NCBI GenBank assembly: GCA_022702705.1
Contig: CM040430.1
Location: 19,043,310-19,107,309 of the forward strand
Origin: Papilionanthe hookeriana x Papilionanthe teres
Taxonomy: Eukaryota > Streptophyta > Magnoliopsida > Asparagales > Orchidaceae
DNA: 64,000 bases
Direction of reading: 5' to 3'
Within the stretch, counting starts at the first letter, position 1. Every line of letters starts with the position of its first letter. The translations under genes and the position numbers were made by a program. Shown in pieces: positions 1 to 11,526 of this stretch. The notes below the pieces were generated by a model. That model was not told the DNA's origin and ran no database searches. It saw only the letters and a list, made by a program, of their open reading frames with translations.

Positions 1-1010
1 CCTCCTGAAATTGAGTTAAAAATGCTTCCTGATCATTTGAAGTATGTTTTTCTAGGTGAATCCTCAACCTTTCCTGTTATAATTTCCTCTCAATTAACTG
101 AAAAAGAGGAAGAGAGTTTGCTTGAATTTATGAAGAAGCATAAGAAAGCCTTTGGATGGAAAATTGTTGATATTAAAGGAATCAGTCCTTCAATTTGTAT
201 GCATAGAATTCTTATAGAAGATAATTGCAAACCGCGGGCTGATCCTCAAAGGAGATTAAATCCTATCATGAAAGAAGCTGTTAAGAAATAAATTTTAAAG
301 TGGTTAGATGCTGGAATTATCTACCCTATTTCAGATAAGTGCATGGGTTAGTCCTATTCATCAGTGTTCCTAAGAAAGGAGGAGTAACTGTGATTGTTAA
401 TAAAAAGAATGAAATGATACCAAAAAGACAAGTTACAGGGTGGCGAATATGCATTGATTACAGAAAATTAAACCTTGCCACAAGGAAAGATCATTTTCCA
501 CTCTCTTTTCTAGATCAAATGTTGGATAGACGTACGGGCATAAATACTTTTGTTTTCTCGGATGGATATACTCGGTTACCACCAAATTCAAATTGCTCCC
601 GAGGATCAAGAGAAAACTATGTTTACCGATCCTTATGGTACGTTTGCTTTTAGAATAATGCCCTTTGGTTTATGTAATGCCCTCGCTACATTTCGGAGAT
701 GTATGATGGCTATTTTTTGTGATTTAATTGAAAAAGGGATTGAAGTTCTTATGGATGACTTTTTAGTGTTTGGAATTTCATTTGAATCATGTTTAGAACA
801 TCTATCTAAAGTTCTAAAACGCTGTGAAGGAACTAATTTGGTCCTTAATTGGGAAAAATTCCAATTTATGGTAGCAGAATGAATTGTTTTGGGACATCAG
901 ATTTCAGAAAAAGGTTTCGAGGTAGATTCTGCAAAAATTCAAGTTATATCTAATTTACCTTGCTCAAACAATGTAAGGGGAATTAGAAGTTTTTGAGACA
1001 TGCTTGGATT
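1..1010 (+). pseudogene. Athila-type gypsy reverse transcriptase remnant
   Basis: This is the reverse transcriptase part of an LTR retrotransposon pol gene, entered part-way because the window starts inside it. The open pieces at 22-291 and 550-882 read as plant Ty3/gypsy RT: a KKHKKAFGWK N-terminal stretch, GWRICIDYRKLN near 440-475, YGTFAFRIMPFGLCNA near 634-682, and the active-site loop as VLMDDFLVFG near 747-776, the Athila form (xMDD) of the YxDD box. In-frame stops (for example TAA at 289-291 and a TGA near 880) and frameshifts break it, so it cannot make enzyme. RNase H and integrase follow in the usual gypsy order. Lineage is assigned from the similarity of the frames and from the Athila-like downstream ORF and LTR; no search was run. 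Confidence 0.88.
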
Positions 1011-1527
1011 CTACGTGCATTACATCAAAGATTTTTCAAAGATTACAAAACCTTTATGACGTTTACTAGAAAAGGATGCAATTTTTAATTTTGATGATGA
1101 CTGCCATAAAGCTTTTGAAACATTAAAAGAAAAATTAATCACTGCTCCTGTAATAATTTCACAAAATTGTGAAAAACCTTTTGAATTAATGTGTGATGCT
1201 AGTGATTATGCTATTGGTGCGATTTTAGGTCGAAATATGATAAAATTTTCAAAGTAATTTATTATGCTAAGTAAAATTTTAATGAAGCTCAAATTAATTA
1301 TACCACTACTCGAGAAAGAGTTATTAGCTATAGTATTTGCCTTCGATAAATTTCGATCATATTTAATTGGAACTAAATGTGTTAGTGCAACCGATCATTC
1401 TCGCTATCAAATACTTAATGAAGAAAAATGATGCAAAACCGAGACTTATAAGATGGATTCTTCTTTTGCAAGAATTTGATTTCGAGATAGTAGATAGGAA
1501 GGGTTCGATAATCAAATTGTCGATCAT
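1011..1527 (+). pseudogene. Athila-type RNase H domain remnant
   Basis: Downstream of RT the + strand reads as the gypsy RNase H domain, which degrades the RNA strand of the RNA:DNA hybrid. The stretch AFETLKEKLITAPVI (about 1111-1155) and FELMCDASDYAIGAILG (about 1183-1230) are characteristic; the CDAS aspartate is a catalytic metal ligand of the family. LAIVFAFDKFRSYLIGT follows near 1325-1372. Stops (TAA near 1256) and frameshifts interrupt it. It links RT to the integrase piece starting near 1528. Confidence 0.8.
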
Positions 1528-2910
1528 TTGTCCGTACTTGAAATAGAAAAATCTTTCTGTGATTTTGAAGAAATTAATGAACATTTTCCTAATGAAAAAC
1601 TGTTCACTGTTAAAGAATGGAGTGTTCTGTGGTATGTAGAAATAGTAAACTTTATTGTTAGTAATATTATACCCTATGGTTTGACATATCATGAAAAGAA
1701 GAAATTTCTGTCTCATGCTAAGACTTATTTTTGGGTTGACCCATTTTTATATAAACAAGGAAATGATCTTATAATTCTAAGATGTGTACCTTTGCAAGAG
1801 ACTTATGAAATTATAAAAAAATTTCATGATTCTGATTATGGGGGACATTTTGGAAGCGATAAAACTACATATAAAATATTATAATCAGGATTTTATTGGC
1901 CTACAATTTTTAAGGATGTGAATGTTTATATTAAAAATTGTGATAGATGCAGCGTGTAGGCAATATTTCTAGAAGAAATGAGATGCCCCTCAATTATATG
2001 TTGAAGTTGAAATATTTGATGTTTGGGGATTAGATTTTATGGGACCATTTACACCATCTTTCTGAAATGTTTATATTTTGATAGCGATAGACTATGTTTC
2101 CAAATGGATCGAAGCTATTGCTTTACCTCGATGTGATGCTCAAAGTGTTGCAAAGTTTTTAGAAAAAAATATATTTTGCAGATTTGGAATACCAAGAGTA
2201 ATTATAACTGATGGGGGAAGTCATTTTAGAAATGCTATTATTGGAAATTTAACAAAGAAATATCATATTAATCATCGCATTGCTACTGCTTATCATCCGC
2301 AGATAAGTGGTTTGGTTAAATTATCCAATTGTGAAATTAAAAGAATATTGGAAAAACCGTTAATCCAAATAGAAAGGATTGGTTAATTAAACCTGGATTA
2401 TGCTTTGTGGGCCTATAAGATCGCTACATAACACCTATATGAATGTCCCTATATAAGCCGATTTTTGGAAAAGCTTGTCATTTACCTTTTGAAATTCGAG
2501 CATAAAGGATATCGAATTATTAAAGAGTTCAATTATAATTGAAAGATGCTCACTGGAAAAAGATTATTGCAATTGAATGAGCTTGAAGAAATAAGGAATG
2601 AATCTTATGAAAATGCTAAGATTTATAAGGAAAAGATGAAGTTATGGCATGATCGGAAGATTCTTACCAAAAATCTTGTACCAGACAACAAGTTTTCTTC
2701 GTATAATGGTAGATTGAGAATATTTTCCGGAAAACTTAAGTCCAGGTGGATGGGTCCATTCATCGTGATAAAAGTTTATTCTTACGGAGTCATAGATATT
2801 TAAGATCCTAAGACTGGAAAAATATTTAAAGTTAACGGGCATAAACTTAAACCATATTTTTCAGTCAATAAATCTAAATCTGATGAGAATTTAATGTTGG
2901 GTCACTCATA
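1528..2910 (+). pseudogene. Athila-type integrase remnant
   Basis: Integrase inserts element cDNA into the host genome. The piece at 1528-1884 carries the N-terminal HHCC zinc-finger region (YYFW-like KTYFWVDPFLYK, then FHDSDYGGHFGSDKT); the Cys pair follows near 1935-1960 in broken frame. The catalytic core at 2078-2386 shows AIDYVSKW (first Asp) and IITDGGSHF (second Asp). At the third catalytic position, 35 residues on, the usual Glu of GQVE is replaced by Lys (codon AAA at 2318-2320). The C-terminal domain is at 2546-2803, with GPFIVIKVYSYGVIDI, and after a stop at 2801-2803 the same frame runs through LKPYF to the TAA at 2908-2910. Stops, frameshifts and the missing Glu all make it inactive. 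Confidence 0.88.
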
Positions 2911-3402
2911 ATGAGTTCTGGGTATGTCAGGCTGAAGACGTTAAAACAAGCGCTTTGTGAAGGCAACCCATATTTATCGATGTGCTTAGCTTTATGTTTG
3001 TTTTGTGTGTTTTGTTTTCTTTGTTTGGTTTGTTTTTATGTTTTTAGTGGTAGTAATTTGGAGTTTTTAAACTTAAGTGGAGTTTATTTGACCTTAATTG
3101 ATGATTTAGAGAAGTCAGAATGAGAATTTGGATACTTAGAGACTCGTGCTAAATTCAGTGCACCGGCGCTAAGCGCCGACTAGTTGGCGCTTAGGCGCCA
3201 CAGTTATAAAAAACGTAAAAAATGTGAATTTAGAGCCTAGATCATGGGAGAGAAGTTGTGGGAGTTATTTAGGAGATTCTAAACGTGTTGGAGAATATTC
3301 TAGCATCTCCCAAGTCTATAAAAAGGTCCTGACTTAAGGAAAACACTTGCCCCAAGTCCAATTTTCATTTCTGAAGTCTAAGAAGAGAATTTTGAGAGCA
3401 CC
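2911..3402 (+). other. Post-pol untranslated region with conserved gypsy motif
   Basis: Right after the pol stop, 2938-2970 reads CGTTAAAACAAGCGCTTTGT followed by GAAGGCAACCCA. A very similar sequence (AAGCGCTT...GGAGGCAACCCA) lies just after pol in many plant Athila-like elements, which supports the lineage call. A short open frame at 2911-3123 rich in Leu, Phe and Cys is probably not a gene. A palindromic GC motif at 3163-3200 is listed separately. Confidence 0.6.
3163..3200. repeat. Palindromic GGCGCTTAGGCGCC-type motif pair
   Basis: Two GC-rich near-palindromes lie back to back in AT-rich DNA: CGGCGCTAAGCGCCG and TGGCGCTTAGGCGCCA. The same motif family recurs at 4201-4274, in degraded form at 7444-7490, and in the LTR of the second Athila element at 14580-14810. 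Each unit could fold into a strong short stem. Function is unknown. Confidence 0.8.
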
Positions 3403-3792
3403 ATGTCTTTCTGGGAGAACGAGATGAAGAAGAAGCAAGATTCTGATAAAATTAAGTTCATTAGTGATAGTGCTAAGGAGTTATTTAATGGATATCTGGT
3501 CGTTAGCATTCAAGGTATTACGGAGATGATTACAAAAATTGAAGCCCGAGTGACTTCAATGGAAGCAAAGATCAATGATATTACTTTACATCTGGATCAC
3601 ATGGGATGGCAACTCAAGATGCAATTCAATCATTCAAGGTATGTGGAAGAAATAGATAAGGCGATGTTTGTGAAGAACAAATGGATTGAAGAAGATGATA
3701 TAAGAATGAACAATGATCGCCCGTTCTATGAAATTTATATTCTCGAAGGGTCAAATGAGAATAATAAGTGGTCCTGGTTATATTCCACCTAA
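3403..3792 (+). CDS. Unknown 129-residue ORF between pol and the env-position ORF
   Basis: I do not recognise this protein. It is an uninterrupted frame of 129 residues starting MSFWENEMKKKQD and ending at TAA 3790-3792. It is hydrophilic, and residues about 38-65 (ITEMITKIEARVTSMEAKIN) have regular spacing of hydrophobic residues suggesting a coiled coil. No membrane segment is visible. It sits between the broken pol and the Athila-type extra ORF, so it may be a second accessory ORF or the detached end of one. Being open while pol is broken is notable, but at this length chance cannot be excluded. Confidence 0.4.
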   Translation: MSFWENEMKKKQDSDKIKFISDSAKELFNGYLVVSIQGITEMITKIEARVTSMEAKINDITLHLDHMGWQLKMQFNHSRYVEEIDKAMFVKNKWIEEDDIRMNNDRPFYEIYILEGSNENNKWSWLYST

Positions 3793-4200
3793 TGAAGAGT
3801 GGAATTAAAATTGTTTTGTTTCTATTTGTTTAGTGTCTTATGTGTTATGTTAGTGTTCTTGTGAGTTTATGTTTGGTGTGTTTAATGTTTTTATATCTGC
3901 CTGATGATGTGATGAGTACATCTTAGAGATGTACAATTATCAATTTAAGATTATAGTGTCTTGTATTTTGAGAATTTTATCATTTATGTTTGCATAAAAA
4001 TTCTAGTATTGTATTGAATGTTACGTATGTTTTAATATAAGTTTGTTTTTGTGAAATTTGTGTGGAATCATTGGTTATTTATCTTTGATTTGGAGTATTA
4101 GAAGATTTGTGGGGAGAATTAATTATTTTGGACTAATTAAGGGTAATTAACAAAGTGATTAAGTGCATATACCTTAATTATAAAAATTTGGGTACTGGAG

Positions 4201-4274
4201 GCTAAGCGCCACAATGCCGGCGCTTATGCGCCAGATTTCGCAGCTAAGCGCCGAGAGTTCGCACTTAGGCGCCA
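4201..4274. repeat. Cluster of four palindromic GCGCC motifs
   Basis: Four copies or near-copies of the GC palindrome follow each other: GCTAAGCGCC, CCGGCGCTTATGCGCC, GCTAAGCGCCG and CACTTAGGCGCCAG. Both orientations of the half-site are present. They stand out against the AT-rich surroundings, like the pair at 3163-3200. Confidence 0.8.
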
Positions 4275-4651
4275 GTTTATGAAAATTGATTCCCGAAAGT
4301 TAAAAACCATAAAATTGTCATTTTCAACCGCCCCATCGTCTTCAACCTTTGCTTTGACGCAAAAGAGGAGCCTAGGGTATCATATTGTGGAACATTTAAG
4401 AGCCGATCTCAACAAAAATTGTTAGATTTGGATTCCTTGAGGTAAGAGCACTACTCCTAAGTAAAAATTTTTAATTTTCACCATGTATTTTGAGTACATT
4501 ATGGAAAATCTTAAAATCACTATTCATCGTGAAAATTTGAGGAAAAGCTTGATAAATGGCTTGAATTTAGTGAAAATATGTTTTGGAAGATAATTTAGCA
4601 AGTTTAGTTTGATTTTGAAATTTATGGTGAATTTTTCGTGAATTTTTAGAG

Positions 4652-5852
4652 ATGGCTCCAAAGTCAAAGCGTGCACGAGAAAAAACGAAGTTTGATTCTG
4701 ACAAATTTGTTAGTTTGAGGGCTGAGGAACGATACGTCGATGCATTGCAATCACATAAGTTGATTCCTGAGCGAGTGTTTAGTAAGCTAGGAGAGGTGAT
4801 CGAAGATATGATTGCAAGAAGAAACCGGCGAATTACTCGTTGCTTCTCCGCTGTTGCTGTTATTTCTGTGGTAAGAGAATTTTATGCAAATTTACCTGTT
4901 GCAGAGGAAAATCAGGTGATGGTTAGGAGGCATGAAGTAAAATTTTCTTCAGGTGCAATCAATACCTTTTATGGACTACCTCCTGATATGTTCTCTTTTT
5001 ATTCTTACTATCATCCTTCAGAAAGAGAATTAGATGAGATTATGGAGATTTTGACTGGTGGAAAAGGATTATGGAAAATTACAAATGATAGAAGAGTGAA
5101 CTTTCCTGCTTCCAAATTAAATGCCATTTCTAAGGTATGACATTATTTTATCTCATCTAAGTTGTTACCTTCAAGTCACACCAGTGAAGTGGCGAGAGAA
5201 AGAGCTGTGTTGAACCATTGTATTCAGCATGGGAAGCCTATTGATATTGGAGGGATAATTTATGATTATGTTTTAAACTGTGCTAGATCAACCACGACTG
5301 CAGGTATTGGATTTCTTTCCTTGATTCATTCACTATGTGAAAGATCTGGAGTGAAATTTGAAACCTGGGAAGAGGTACTTCAGCCATTGAGACCAATTAC
5401 TAGTGTAAACGTTGGTGCTTACAATAAACATTCAGAGTTTGGTTGGAGAGGAGGATTTGGTAGGGCTTCTACTACTTCTGCTTCGCTCGCTTCTCGCTTC
5501 TCGTGCTACTACTTCACGTGCTTCGTCATCTACCGATTCACAGATTGTTTTATTAAGAAAGATTTTGAAAAAAGTGAGTCTTACTCGAGAGCATGTGAGA
5601 GATATGGATGGTAAGCTGGATAATGTTGAGAGATATATTGTAAAACATAATGAATATGAGAAGAATTATCAGCAATATTTGGATAAACAGATTAGAGGAG
5701 ATCAGATTGCTGAGATGCCACCTCATCCATTCTATATACCTTATGTGATTGGAACGAACAAGATGATGATGATGATGATGATGAAGAGTAGATGTATGTT
5801 GTTTGTTTTAGTTGTTGTATTGATGTGTTGTGTCACTGTGTACTTTATCTAG
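4652..5852 (+). pseudogene. Athila-type extra ORF (env position, putative plant transposon protein)
   Basis: This ORF lies downstream of integrase, where Athila elements carry a third ORF sometimes called env-like and often annotated as a 'putative plant transposon protein' domain. Residues 1-162 (4652-5140) start MAPKSKRAREKTKF and include FYANLP and INTFYGLPP, typical of that domain; 5162-5614 continues in the same frame with RERAVLNHCIQHGKPIDIG and SLCERSGV. The single TGA at 5138-5140 sits where relatives have Trp, so one base change separates the pieces. Near 5470-5500 the frame shifts and the C-terminal part continues at 5412-5852 in another frame, with a helical TREHVRDMDGKLDNVERYI and a short ATG-repeat run (MMMMMMM). 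I see no signal peptide or convincing membrane anchor, so an envelope role is not supported. Confidence 0.7.
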
Positions 5853-7262
5853 TATTTTGTTTGATGATTGTGTTGTGATGTGAACCTTGATAGTATGCAG
5901 ATTGTAGTTTTACTGTTTATCTGTTATGCATATTCAGGTATTGTTGTTATTTTTATTGTTGATTTATATATTGCTGTGTGGTAGTGTGTAATAGTAAATA
6001 TTTTTATGTGTATGTTATGTCAGAGTTTTTAGCAGTGTGTACTTTAATTCCAAAAACTGTTAGGAAATTATAAACTCTATTAGAAACTTCTACTTAGGAA
6101 AACTACATGTTTAAAATTCTTCAAATTCCATTATCATATGTTATCTGTATCAGTGTGTTATTTTAGTTGGTGGGTATTTGCTTTGAAAACCTCCACTACT
6201 GTAGAAGTGTTCTGAAATTTTTACTTTTCTTATTATTATATAAAAAAAAGAAGAAAAATGTTTTTAAAAACTAGATTTGATTTCATTTTACTCCTGTATT
6301 TAAATTGTTATACTTGCATATTAGGATTTTAAAAATTCCTGCAAGCATGATATGTCAGTTTTTATTTCTCACCCATGTATCATTTCTTATGCTTAAATAT
6401 TTTATCTTAATTAAAAATTTAAAGTTTGGGGGGATTTTAAAAACAAAGATTTTCAAAAACCTAAAATTTTATTTCGATTCTCAAGAATACTTAAAAATAA
6501 ATCTTATTTTTGATCGAGAACAATTATGTACATGAAGTTATATTAGGGGAACAAAATTTTGAATATAAAAATGAATAAAAGAATTTAGTTAAAATTTATA
6601 GTAATCATGAAAAACTTAAAGTTAAAATTTTCTTAATGAAGAGTTGTTAAATAAAGTTAAACTATCTTTAGTAAGAAGTTTTGTATTTTTGGATAAATAG
6701 AAGATTTGACTTTTATTATTCAAAGCTTAAATTTCTTTTATTGAAGAGTAATTTTCGAATACTATTATTATGATTTTTAAGTGAAATATGTATATTTGAT
6801 CTTTATTTTAAATGGAAGGATGGAATTCAAAATCATTAAAGGTCTATCCAGATATAGTAATCCTTGCCTTATAAAAAAAATGTTTATGGAAAGGGAGGAG
6901 AAGCTTGAGGATTTAAGGACCTAATCAAAAATTGGTTTCATACCTAAAGTTTAAGATATAAGTTCAGAGAAAATCTAAAGCTTGAAGTGAGAAAAATAAA
7001 TGTTTGAATCCTATATTTTGAAAAATCTACAAATATTTCTGAAATAGATAGAGACTTATATTTATCATTTTCTTTTGCTTAAGAACTTTCTAAACTTTAA
7101 GTTGGTTTTAATTATCGAAATTTTTTCTAAATCGACTATTCCATTTCTAGAACAAAATTTTGTTATCTTCCTAAGAAACTCATTACATAATTTGCATGCT
7201 AAAATGATTTATGAGATTAATTGTCACTTGAGGACAAGTAACATTTTAAGTTTAGGGGATTT
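5853..7262 (+). other. AT-rich untranslated region ending in a polypurine tract
   Basis: About 1.4 kb with no convincing gene. It is AT-rich with homopolymer runs; small open frames at 6305-6535 and 7075-7332 look like chance. The sequence TTTAGGGGATTTT at 7251-7263 is a candidate polypurine tract, because it directly precedes TGATACACCT, an Athila-like LTR start. Confidence 0.55.
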
Positions 7263-9014
7263 TGATACACCTAAAATATATAATATTTTTATGCACATTT
7301 TTATACCTACTTTTAATGATATTGCACTTTAATGGAAGGTATTTTGTGTTTTTCTTACAGGTATGATGAAAATGGATGGTCATGATGAAAGTGAGCAAAA
7401 TCGATCAAATTCTGGAGCAAAAAAAATGAAAAAAAAATTTAGTACCGGCGACTAAGCGTCACTGGGCCGTGCTAGCAGCCACGCTTAAAAATCGAATTTC
7501 AAATGGATTTGGCTCCAATTTCAAAGGGGATGGGATGAAACTCTTGGTGGTAACATCCATAACTTCCTTTGGGCGGAAAGTTTGAATGAAGGGGTGCGTT
7601 CCTTGGTAGATACATTGAATCTGGACACATTTCGAAGAGACACCAAGGCACCTTTTGGTTTACTATTTGAAGAGAGTCTTAGGAAAGATTAAAAGACTCT
7701 TCCTTTGCATTTTGAAGGGTTCTTTCTTTCTTTCTTTTGTTTTTCCACTGCATTTTTAAGAGTTTTTATTTTAGAGTAGGAGTAGCGAGTAGAAAGGAGA
7801 AAAGGGTCGGAGTAAAGTATTCTTCTTCCCACTTCTTTTCTTTCTTTTAGTTTAATTTTTTATTGAAGTCTGTATTCTGAGTCAACGGAGTTGGGAGACT
7901 TGCTCTGAGGAGTAGTTTAGCGAAGAGTCAAAGTTTCAGAGGAACTTCCTTAGTCTTGTGGAGAGGATTTTCATATAAGTGTTTACTTTTATTTAGTTTA
8001 TTAATACTTGTTTTCATTTATTATTTTTCTTATCGTTGTTTTTAATTTCAAATCAATGTGTTTTTATATTTTCTCAATGCATTCTGAGTAGTTTACTTTA
8101 TCTTTTTCTTTCTTAAATGAAGAAGTAATTAATTTACAAAGAATTGTTGTGGAAAGTATAAGTGTTTAAAAGTTGGAAGAAGTTGTGAAGATCGATTCTA
8201 AAAAATTTGTTTACTTCTTAATTTGCCTCGTTAAGTTGTAAAATTTCTTGAGATTACGTAAGATTCAATGCGGTATTGTCTCATAAAAGTTAGTAAGAAT
8301 CACATGAAATTATATGGGCGAGAATCGTAGTTCATATAATCGAATGTAATATTAGAAGATATTTTTATAAAAGGAGTAAAATTAGAGGATTTTAGAGTGA
8401 CGATGTTAAAACCTCCTAATTCGGTTCAAGTTTTGAGTTTTGTTATGAGAAGTTAGCCCCTGAGTGGTGGGAATCGAGGGAACTCTAGAGTGAGAGGCTC
8501 GTATCTTCCTTGCCTAACCATGTTCAAAATAATATAAATTTCAAATTAACCTATGTTCTTTATAGAACCAAGTAAGGGTAAAGAACACATTTACTTCTAT
8601 CTGTTACAACAAAAATTTGAATACTTCCACAACAATACTTTAAGAATTATTACTACTTCATGAAAGGAAAAAAAAATATATTCTAGTTAATAGTATTTTA
8701 CATCCAGTGTTATTAGTTATTGTAATTTTAATTTCTTGCTTTGCATTTTTATTAAGAAAATTTCAAAAGATATATCAACCTTCAAAACTTTTCAAAATCA
8801 AGACATACTTTTTCGAAAACAATCAAAGAGAGTAAAAATATAATTTCTCTGGTTCCTTTAAAGATTTTACATTTTCCCTGTGGGTTCTATATCTCAGGGC
8901 TTAATCAGACTGTCCTATATTACTTGATAAACGATACGTATACTGCGTAGTATCCCATATTATAAAATCATTATTTTCATATCTTAAATCATCGGCGCAT
9001 TTATCCAGCGGAAC
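7263..9014 (+). mobile_element. Athila-type LTR (about 1.75 kb)
   Basis: The LTR starts with TGATACACCT directly after a polypurine tract and is followed near 9015-9056 by a primer-binding-like sequence. Length fits Athila LTRs. The same start region (ACACCTAAAA... then TTGCACTTTAATGGAAGGTA) recurs at 51036-51180 and, in reverse, near 14900-14990, so three LTRs of this family lie in the window. A degraded GCGCC palindrome lies at 7444-7490. The right boundary is estimated from the PBS position and is uncertain by some tens of bases. Confidence 0.65.
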
Positions 9015-9056
9015 CAAGTTTTTGGCATCCGTTGCACTTATATCTATCGGGGATCA
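9015..9056 (+). promoter_or_regulatory. Degenerate primer-binding-site region of an Athila element
   Basis: GAACCAAGTTTTTGGCATCC followed by GTTGC and, after a 12-base insertion, CGGGGAT resembles the Athila primer-binding region (AAGTTTTTGGCGCCGTTGCC then GGGGA). A PBS here means the preceding LTR also acted as a 5' LTR. The internal region that should follow is missing and - strand sequence begins at once. Confidence 0.45.
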
Positions 9057-10953
9057 ATGAGTCATCCAAAAAATAGTATCTGGCATCATGAATAAACTTT
9101 TTTTGCTAACGGTATGTCCAATCATAGGGTAAAATGTTACTAAATATATAGTTCACTATGTCAGCAAACCATTGAGTGTTCCATTCAGTTACCACAAGAT
9201 GCTGTTCGTTAGAAAAATTTCCATTGATAACCTCATCAAATGCACATGAAGATCAAACTGAGATAAATGGTCCACTATTTGATTCTCTGTACCTTTCCTA
9301 TCCACCACTTCAATATAGATCTCTTGCAACTAAAGGACCGACATGATCAATTGTGCTTTAGCATTCTTTTTTGACATTAGATTTTGAATTGCAAAATGGT
9401 TGGTTTGAACAATACATGGTACCAATCAAATAAAACCTGAATTTATTGAATGCATATATTATAGCTAGAAGCTTCTCTCAGTAGTGGTGTAGTTTATCTG
9501 AGCTTCACTAAGGGACTTACTAGTATAGTATATGTCATGAAAAATATTGTCATGCCCTTATCCAAAAACAACCCCAATAGCATAGTCACTTACACAACAC
9601 ATCAACTCGAATGAACTTCCCCAATTAGGTGAGACAATAAAAAGAGTAGTGACTAACTTCTCTTTCAAACTGTTGAAGGAAGTTAGGCAATCTGGATCAA
9701 ATTGAATAGGAAAACTTTTTTCCTTTTCTAACAGATGACATAAAGGTTTAGTGATTTTGAAAAAATCCATAATGTGTTGCCAATAAAATTCAGCATGTCT
9801 CGGGAAACTTCTAACTACTCTCACTGAAGTGGGTGGTGAAATATTTACAATGACATCTACTTTAGCTGGATCTACCTCATATCTCTTTCGAAAATTTTGT
9901 GTCCTAAAACAATCCATGTTGAGACAGTAAATTGACACTTCTCCCAATTGAGAACACAATTTGTTTCATCACATCGTCACAGTACCTTGGCCAAGGGATC
10001 GAAGCAGGAATCAAATGAAGGGCTAAATACTGAAAAATTGTCCATTATTACTTTAATTCCTTTCTCATTCAGGTCACAGAAGATCGACATCATGCACACT
10101 GAAATATAGTGGCTGCATTACATAACCTAAATGGTATCCTCCTAAAAGCAAAAGTTCCATAAGGAGCCATGAATGTGGTCTTTTCCTAATCCTCTGGAGC
10201 AACAAGAATTTAATGGTACCTTGTATACCTATCCAAAAAGTAGAAATATGGGTGGTCAGCTAGCCTATCTAGCATCTGATCTAGAAAGGGCAAAGGAAAT
10301 ATGGGTGGTTACTAGGTTTACTATATATGTCACCCAATGACATGTATAGTAGGAAACAATTCATTTTGTTCGTTTACTAACATAATCACTCCCCTTGTCA
10401 AAGAAACACATTGGATTAGGCTAAACAATGCACTATCTGAAATGAGATAGATAATGTCTGCATCAAGCCACTTCAAAATCTCTTTCTTGATGCTTCCTTC
10501 ATCACAGGGTTTAATCTCCTCTGAGGATCTGCCCTAGGTTTATGATTGTCTTCCATAAGGATCTTATCCATACATATTGAAGAATTAATCCCCTTTAGGT
10601 TCCATCCACTCGTTTTCTTAAAATTTCTTAGAACGCTAATCAGTTTTTTCTCTTATGAGCTACTCAGTTTTGAGGATATAATTACCAACAATGTAGATGA
10701 ATTCCCTAAGTAAGCATAATTTAGATATTTTGGAAGCACCTTCATCTCATGTTCAAGGGGTTATTTAATGGAAGGAACTAGAGGTTTAAAAATTTCAGTA
10801 GTGTTCAAAAACTCAAACCCCGCCCTGCAAATCCTTGGACTTTCATCGACCAGCAGAGCAGATTCATCCCCACAACAAGTCATTTCATCCTCAATCAAAA
10901 TTTGGTCCTCTGGTTGAACTTTCCAACTCCAAATATTGTTGTCTCAACATATA
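9057..10953 (-). pseudogene. Second Athila element: RT, RNase H and integrase start
   Basis: On the - strand this reads as decayed gypsy pol. RT: IFCDLNEKGIKVIMDNFSVF near 10030-10110, with the active-site loop as IMDN instead of MDDF. RT end and RNase H: the open frame 9558-9959 with KRYEVDPAKVDVI, FYWQHIMDFFKITKPLCHLL and FELMCCVSDYAIG, where the catalytic CDAS is CCVS. Integrase start: near 9060-9130, reading LPYDWTY...FIHDARYYFLDD. The element ends abruptly in integrase at about 9057, next to the PBS remnant of the first element. Many stops; inactive. Confidence 0.8.
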
Positions 10954-11526
10954 TTATATGAGATCCATCCTATAACATGAATCCTCATTGTAATCAGAAA
11001 AGAATTTCATAGATTTTAACACATCAAATGTTACATCCTGATCGTTCACTCTTATAGTTAACTCTCCCTTATGCTCATCAATTATAATCAGGCACATCTT
11101 GGAAAGGTCTGCCAATATGATGAGGATTTCTTTATCTTCCTCCATGTCTAATACAATGAAATCAACGGGGAAAATAAGTTTATCCACCTTCATTAAGACA
11201 TCCTTTATAACCCCCCCTCAGATAAGTGATCAAGTGATCAGCAAGATGAAGGGTAGAGACACCTATCCTAATCCTAAAACCTTGAAAATATAAATTAGCA
11301 TGAGGTTAATAATGGCTCCTAAATCCCATAGGGCCTTCCCATAGAACTTCTCAAAAATAGCACATGGAATAGTGAAGCTCCCAGGATGTTTACGTTTTTG
11401 AGGAAGCTTCTTCTGAATAACAACACTGCACTCCTCGCTAAGTTTTATAGTCTCATACTCTCCAGAATTCATCTTCTTGTTAATAATATTCTTCATGAAC
11501 TTTTCATAACTAGGAATATGCTCCAA
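10954..11526 (-). pseudogene. Second Athila element: aspartic protease region
   Basis: The piece 11263-11526 reads KLPQKRKHPGSFTIPCAIF and then ALWDLGAIINLM, matching the Athila protease, where the catalytic motif is normally D-LGASIN. The neighbouring piece 10954-11193 (KVDKLIFPVDFIVLDMEEDK, then GELTIRVNDQ) is the conserved region following it. The enzyme would cleave the Gag-Pol polyprotein. The frames are separated by stops, so this is a fossil. Confidence 0.82.

Noticed and set aside
2911..3123. 70-residue frame with a hydrophobic segment as a membrane protein
   Set aside because: The Leu/Phe/Cys run comes from a TTTG-rich stretch in the post-pol UTR; there is no family resemblance.
4652..5852. 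Viral envelope glycoprotein
   Set aside because: The position fits env-like ORFs, but there is no signal peptide, fusion peptide or clear anchor; it matches the plant transposon domain instead.
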